DNA from: an uncultured Ardenticatenia bacterium
GTDB lineage: Bacteria > Chloroflexota > Anaerolineae > Promineifilales > Promineifilaceae
DNA: 7,021 nucleotides
NCBI GenBank assembly: GCA_937858165.1
Contig: CALLZA010000607.1
Coordinates: 1-7,021 of the forward strand
Reading direction: 5' to 3'
Shown here: piece by piece, positions 4,133-7,021 of the stretch
Layout: every line of letters starts with the position of its first letter
Position numbering within the stretch: position 1 is the stretch's first letter
Notes under the pieces: generated by a model
The model's database searches: none
Seen by the model: only the letters and a program-made list of their open reading frames with translations
What the model was told of the DNA's origin: nothing
Position numbers and translations under genes: made by a program

Positions 4133-5851
4133 ATGAACCTGCGTTCGCTGCGTCGTTTCCTGCCTGTGGTGCTCCTGGCCGCCATGGTGGTGATGCTCGT
4201 CGTCGCCATCGGCCCGGCCGAAGCCGCGCCAAGCCCCCAAGCCCGCACTGTCCCCATTCAGATTCTGGCCGTCAATGACTTCCACGGCGCGCTCATGCCG
4301 CCCGGAACCATCGGCACGCCGACCGGCAATGTCAATGCCGGTGGTGCGGAGTATCTGGCCACGTGGATTAAGACCATGAAGGCCGATAATCCCAAGACCG
4401 TCGTCGTCTCGGCTGGTGACATGATCGGCGCCACGCCACTGCTCTCGGCCCTGTTCCACGACGAGCCGGCCATCGAGACGTTCAACGAGATCGGCCTCGA
4501 CTTCAACGCCGTGGGCAACCACGAGTTTGACGAGGGGCTGGCCGAGCTGATGCGTATGCAGAACGGCGGTTGCCATCCCGTCGATGGCTGCGCCGACGGC
4601 GACCCGTTTGACGGCGCGGACTTCCGCTATCTGGCGGCCAACGTTGTCTATGAAGGCACGAACCGCACCATCTTCCCCGCCTATCGCGTCATGACCTTCT
4701 CCGGTGTCAAGGTCGCTTTCATCGGCATGACCCTGGAAGGCACCCCCGGCATCGTCTCGCCGTCGGGTATCGCTGGTCTGGACTTCAAGGATGAGGCCGA
4801 CACAGTCAACCGGCTTGTCGGTATCCTGAAGACCAAGGGCGTGAAGGCCGTGGTTGTTTTGGTGCACGAAGGCGGCTATCCGGCCGTCTCCACCGAGTAC
4901 AACGGCTGCTCCGGCATTTCCGGCCCGATCGTCGATATCGTCGAGCGCACGCGCGATGAGGTTGACCTGTTCATCACCGGCCATACTCACCAAGCGTACA
5001 ACTGCGTCATCGACGGCCGCGTTGTGACCAGCGCCGCCTCCAACGGTCGCCTCGTCACACGCATCAACATGGAAGTCAGCCGCAAGACGAAGGACGTCAC
5101 GTCCATTTCGGCCGAGAACGTCATCGTCACCCAGACCGTCACCAAGGACCCGGCCATCACGGCGCTCATCGCCAAGTACAATGCCTTTGCCGCGCCGCTG
5201 GCTAACCGCATCATCGGCTCCATTACGGCCGACTTTGTGCGCGGCGCGAGCCGTGGTGTCGAGTCCAACATCGGCCGGTTGATCGCTGATGCGATGCTGG
5301 ACGCGACCGACGATCCCGACACCGGCAACGCCCAGATCGCCTTCATGAACCCCGGCGGCATCCGTGAGGACTTCCTCGTCTCCGACATCGCTGCCGGCGA
5401 AGCGCCGGGTGAAGTGACCTTCGGCGAGATGTTCATCGTTCAGCCGTTCGGCAACGCGATGGTCACGATGGACCTGACCGGCACGCAAATCGACGCGGCG
5501 CTCGAAGCCCAGTGGATTGGCGTCAACCCGGTCCCCGGCAACAAGCTGCTGCAAGTGTCCGAAGGGTTCACCTACAGCTATAGCGCTGCGGTGGCGGCCG
5601 ATCCGGCCAACGCCGGCAACGTCGTGGACATCAACACGATCATGCTCAACGGCGTGCCGATTGACCCCAACGGCGTCTACCGCGTGACGGTCAACAGCTT
5701 CATCGCCGACGGTGGTGACCAGTTCCCCGTTTTCGTCCAGGGCACGAACCGCCTGGGTGGTGCCGTGGACACCGACGCGCTTGAGGCGTACTTCGCGGCC
5801 CACTCGCCCCTGACGCCCGACCCGGTAGCGCGCATCACTGTTCTGCCGTAA
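4133..5851 (+). CDS. Secreted 5'-nucleotidase (metallophosphoesterase plus 5'-nucleotidase C domain)
   Basis: The 572-aa product belongs to the UshA/YfkN-like 5'-nucleotidase family, which removes phosphate from nucleoside 5'-monophosphates, and often from UDP-sugars or cyclic nucleotides, at a two-metal centre. It begins with a signal peptide: basic MNLRSLRR, a hydrophobic core, and a cleavage site near AEA-AP (29-33). There is no lipobox and no C-terminal wall-sorting or anchoring segment, so it should be released. Metallophosphoesterase motifs follow in order: NDFHG (D49, H51), SAGDMIGATPLLS (D96), VGNHEFDEG (N129, H130), VLVHEGG (H245) and GHTHQ (H284, H286). The C-terminal nucleotide-binding domain shows SNIGRLIADAM, NPGGIR (406-411), QPFGN (437-441) and FIADGGDQF (523-531). 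Length and order fit the family and all metal ligands are present. It is divergent from the nucleoside hydrolase fusion, and its product would be that enzyme's substrate. The exact substrate range cannot be told. A full-length antisense frame is a composition shadow. Confidence 0.95.
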   Translation: MNLRSLRRFLPVVLLAAMVVMLVVAIGPAEAAPSPQARTVPIQILAVNDFHGALMPPGTIGTPTGNVNAGGAEYLATWIKTMKADNPKTVVVSAGDMIGATPLLSALFHDEPAIETFNEIGLDFNAVGNHEFDEGLAELMRMQNGGCHPVDGCADGDPFDGADFRYLAANVVYEGTNRTIFPAYRVMTFSGVKVAFIGMTLEGTPGIVSPSGIAGLDFKDEADTVNRLVGILKTKGVKAVVVLVHEGGYPAVSTEYNGCSGISGPIVDIVERTRDEVDLFITGHTHQAYNCVIDGRVVTSAASNGRLVTRINMEVSRKTKDVTSISAENVIVTQTVTKDPAITALIAKYNAFAAPLANRIIGSITADFVRGASRGVESNIGRLIADAMLDATDDPDTGNAQIAFMNPGGIREDFLVSDIAAGEAPGEVTFGEMFIVQPFGNAMVTMDLTGTQIDAALEAQWIGVNPVPGNKLLQVSEGFTYSYSAAVAADPANAGNVVDINTIMLNGVPIDPNGVYRVTVNSFIADGGDQFPVFVQGTNRLGGAVDTDALEAYFAAHSPLTPDPVARITVLP

Positions 5852-5867
5852 GGATTTCCTCCCCACT

Positions 5868-5903
5868 TAGACCTGACAGGTCTCAGAAGACCTGTCAGGT
5901 CTA
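5868..5903. repeat. Nested palindrome: two copies of AGACCTGwCAGGTCT
   Basis: The 16-bp arms 5868-5883 and 5888-5903 are perfectly complementary around a 4-nt loop. Each arm also contains a 15-bp near-palindrome (7+1+7), AGACCTGACAGGTCT and AGACCTGTCAGGTCT, which differ only in the central base. The unit can therefore fold as one long hairpin or two short ones. There is no U-tract. It follows the 5'-nucleotidase stop by 16 nt. Similar 'ACCTGACAGGT' intergenic palindromes are familiar to me from environmental genomes, so it may be a dispersed REP-like element as well as part of the terminator region. Confidence 0.8.
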
Positions 5904-5907
5904 TCCT

Positions 5908-5958
5908 CAAACGAAAAGCGTCGGAGGCTATATTACAGCCTCCGACGCTTTTCGTTTG
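5908..5958. terminator. Bidirectional terminator with 22-bp perfect stem
   Basis: The arms 5908-5929 and 5937-5958 are complementary without mismatch over 22 bp, around the 7-nt loop ATATTAC. The outer part of the stem is A-rich on the left (AAACGAAAAG) and T-rich on the right (CTTTTCGTTT), and the inner part is GC-rich. Transcripts from either side would therefore form a GC-rich hairpin ending in U-rich sequence. It lies between convergent genes: 56 nt after the 5'-nucleotidase stop and 7 nt beyond the carboxylase stop. Position and symmetry support a shared intrinsic terminator. Confidence 0.85.
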
Positions 5959-5965
5959 CCACCCC

Positions 5966-6785
5966 TTACATCCGAAAGACGCCGTAACGAGGCGGCCCAG
6001 CGCTCAGGTAGTCTACATTGTGGGCCACCGACAGGCCGACGCTGAGGGCCATGCGCGTGTCGCGTGGGTCGAGGATGCCGTCGTCCCACAGGCGGGCGGT
6101 GGCGTAGTAGGGCGACGACTCGGCCTCGAACTTCTGGCGGGTCATCATCTGCATCAGCTCGATCTGGTTGGCATCCGGCTCCTGGCCACGCTTGCGGGCC
6201 TGCTCGGTCTGCACAATGCCCAGCACCCCGGCCGCCTGCTCGCCGCCCATGACGGCCACACGACTGTTAGGCCAGGCCCACAGGAAGCGCGGGTCGAGTG
6301 CCCGCCCGCACATGGCGTAGTTGCCCGCGCCGTAGCTGCCGCCGACGATGACCGTGAACTGCGGCACGGTCGAGGTCGCCACGGCATTGAGCATCTTGCT
6401 GCCGTGCTTGATGATGCCGCCACGTTCGGCCTGCGCGCCGACCATGAAGCCGGTGATGTTTTGGAGGTAGAGCAGCGGTGTGCGCGTCTGGTTGCAGAGT
6501 TGGATGAACTGCGCCGCCTTGTTGGCGCTCTCGCCGAACAGGACGCCGTTGTTGCCCAAAATGCCCACCGGCCAGCCATCGAGGTGGGCGTGGCCGCAGA
6601 CGAGCGTCGCCCCGTAGTCGGGCTTGAACTCCAGGAAGCGCGAACCGTCCACCAGCCGGGCGATGATCTCGCGCACATCGTAGGGAATGCGCGGGTCGGC
6701 GGGAATGAGGCCCAATAGTTCGTCGGGGTCGTAGGCCGGCGGCTCCGGCGCGGCGCGGCGGGCCAGGGCGGCAGGGGGCTTGGGC
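5966..6785 (-). CDS. mccB: Methylcrotonyl-CoA carboxylase beta (carboxyltransferase) subunit, C-terminal part
   Basis: The 272 genomic codons encode the C-terminal half of a biotin-dependent acyl-CoA carboxylase beta subunit, which moves carboxyl from carboxybiotin to an acyl-CoA. In leucine breakdown the substrate is 3-methylcrotonyl-CoA. From the first genomic residue the landmarks are YDPDELLGLIP (18-28), YDVREIIARLVDGSRFLEFK (35-54), GNNGVLFGESANKAAQFI (77-94), LQNITGFMVG (107-116), GGSYGAGNYAMCGRALDPRF (148-167), WPNSRVAVMGGEQAAGVL (171-188), WDDGILDPRDTR (233-244) and the terminal YGVFRM. These follow eukaryotic and bacterial MCC beta closely, including the FRM ending. Geranyl-CoA or another acyl-CoA carboxylase beta is possible. 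A full subunit is about 530-560 residues, so roughly half is missing at the contig end. An upstream ATG inside the adapter (6802, giving MCIRDR) is an artefact. It ends at TAA 5966 and is convergent with the 5'-nucleotidase, with a terminator between them. Confidence 0.93.
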
Positions 6786-6861
6786 CTGTCTCTTATACAC
6801 ATCTCCGAGCCCCCGAGACCGTACCAGATCTCGTATGCCGTCTTCTGCTTGGAAAAAAAAA
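6786..6861 (+). other. Illumina Nextera P7/i7 adapter with A-rich spacer
   Basis: In order: the 19-bp mosaic end CTGTCTCTTATACACATCT (6786-6804); the read-2 tail (6805-6819) with one mismatch (C at 6813); index CGTACCAG (6820-6827), one base from Nextera 702 CGTACTAG; P7 (6828-6851); and a G plus nine A (6852-6861), matching the complement of the flow-cell T10 spacer with one error. The genome ends at 6785. Confidence 0.98.
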
Positions 6862-7021
6862 CACGGCATCGCTAATGTCATCCGCGAGGCTATTGTGGGC
6901 ACTTTGGTGTCGTTCGCTATGACCCATGTCGGATCCTGCGGGTCCTTCCACACACTCAAACAGTGCTTGGTTTTGTGCCTGCCTGTACATACCGAGACGG
7001 CAGGCTGGCAGAGCGAGACAA
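6862..7021. other. Sequence beyond the P7 adapter, not linked to the genome
   Basis: This 160-nt tail lies outside the adapter and its spacer. It happens to be open in more than one frame, but I recognise no protein in any of them. It is either non-templated base calls after the end of the flow-cell oligo or an unrelated molecule joined by the assembler. It should be removed before annotation. Confidence 0.75.

Noticed and set aside
4109..5866. 585-codon minus-strand frame covering the whole 5'-nucleotidase
   Set aside because: It is antisense to a protein with complete family motifs and a ribosome binding site. Its product is rich in D, G, R, V and H with no domain, typical of a GC-rich codon shadow.
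6800..6959. Minus-strand frames giving FFFQAEDGIRD... and MCIRDR peptides
   Set aside because: These are translations of the P7 and mosaic-end adapter sequences.
6862..7021. Open frame through the right tail (HGIANVIREAIVGTLVSFAM...)
   Set aside because: It is open over about 50 codons, but it lies beyond the adapter, has no start with a ribosome site, and resembles nothing I recognise. There is not enough to call a gene.

Overview
The window is an assembled metagenomic or single-cell contig, not a clean chromosome segment. It has a genomic core of about 6.64 kb (145-6785) bounded on both sides by untrimmed Illumina Nextera adapter sequence. On the left (65-144) there is a T10 flow-cell spacer, P5, an i5 index TAGATCGC and the 19-bp transposon mosaic end. 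On the right (6786-6861) there is the mosaic end, the read-2 tail, an i7-like index CGTACCAG, P7 and an A-rich spacer. The bases outside these (1-64 and 6862-7021) lie beyond the ends of the adapters and are probably non-templated base-call noise or a chimeric read. Peptides starting MCIRDR or ending DVYKRQ in this window are adapter translations.

The core is GC-rich and looks like Chloroflexota (Anaerolineae or Caldilineae-like). The evidence is an integral-membrane module of the type found at the N-terminus of ComP-like sensor kinases in that phylum, a luciferase-like oxidoreductase start, a methylcrotonyl-CoA carboxylase beta subunit, and dispersed intergenic palindromes of kinds I associate with such genomes. 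This assignment is inference.

Layout, left to right. (1) 145-234 minus: the first 30 codons of a luciferase-like (LLM) flavin/F420-dependent oxidoreductase, cut by the contig end. (2) 235-405: intergenic DNA with a large inverted repeat of dispersed-repeat type. (3) 406-531 minus: a 41-residue single-span membrane peptide with a good ribosome binding site. (4) 631-1959 minus: a stand-alone polytopic sensor-like membrane protein with no kinase domain. (5) 1952-3826 minus: a fusion of a related membrane module to an inosine-uridine-type nucleoside hydrolase; it overlaps gene 4 by 8 bp. (6) 3827-4132: a divergent regulatory region with a leaderless-type promoter for gene 5, a consensus -10 for gene 7, and a 13-bp direct repeat spaced 42 bp. 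(7) 4133-5851 plus: a secreted 5'-nucleotidase. (8) 5852-5965: two strong palindromes between convergent genes. (9) 5966-6785 minus: the C-terminal half of a methylcrotonyl-CoA carboxylase beta subunit, cut by the contig end.

The centre of interest is genes 4, 5 and 7. The 5'-nucleotidase is exported and would turn external nucleotides into nucleosides. The topology of gene 5 predicts that its nucleoside hydrolase domain is also outside the membrane, where it would split nucleosides into base and ribose. The two are divergently transcribed from one shared region with a candidate paired operator, so they may form an extracytoplasmic nucleotide-scavenging unit. Gene 4 is a coupled membrane partner built from the same kind of module. 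The carboxylase and LLM genes look like unrelated neighbours.
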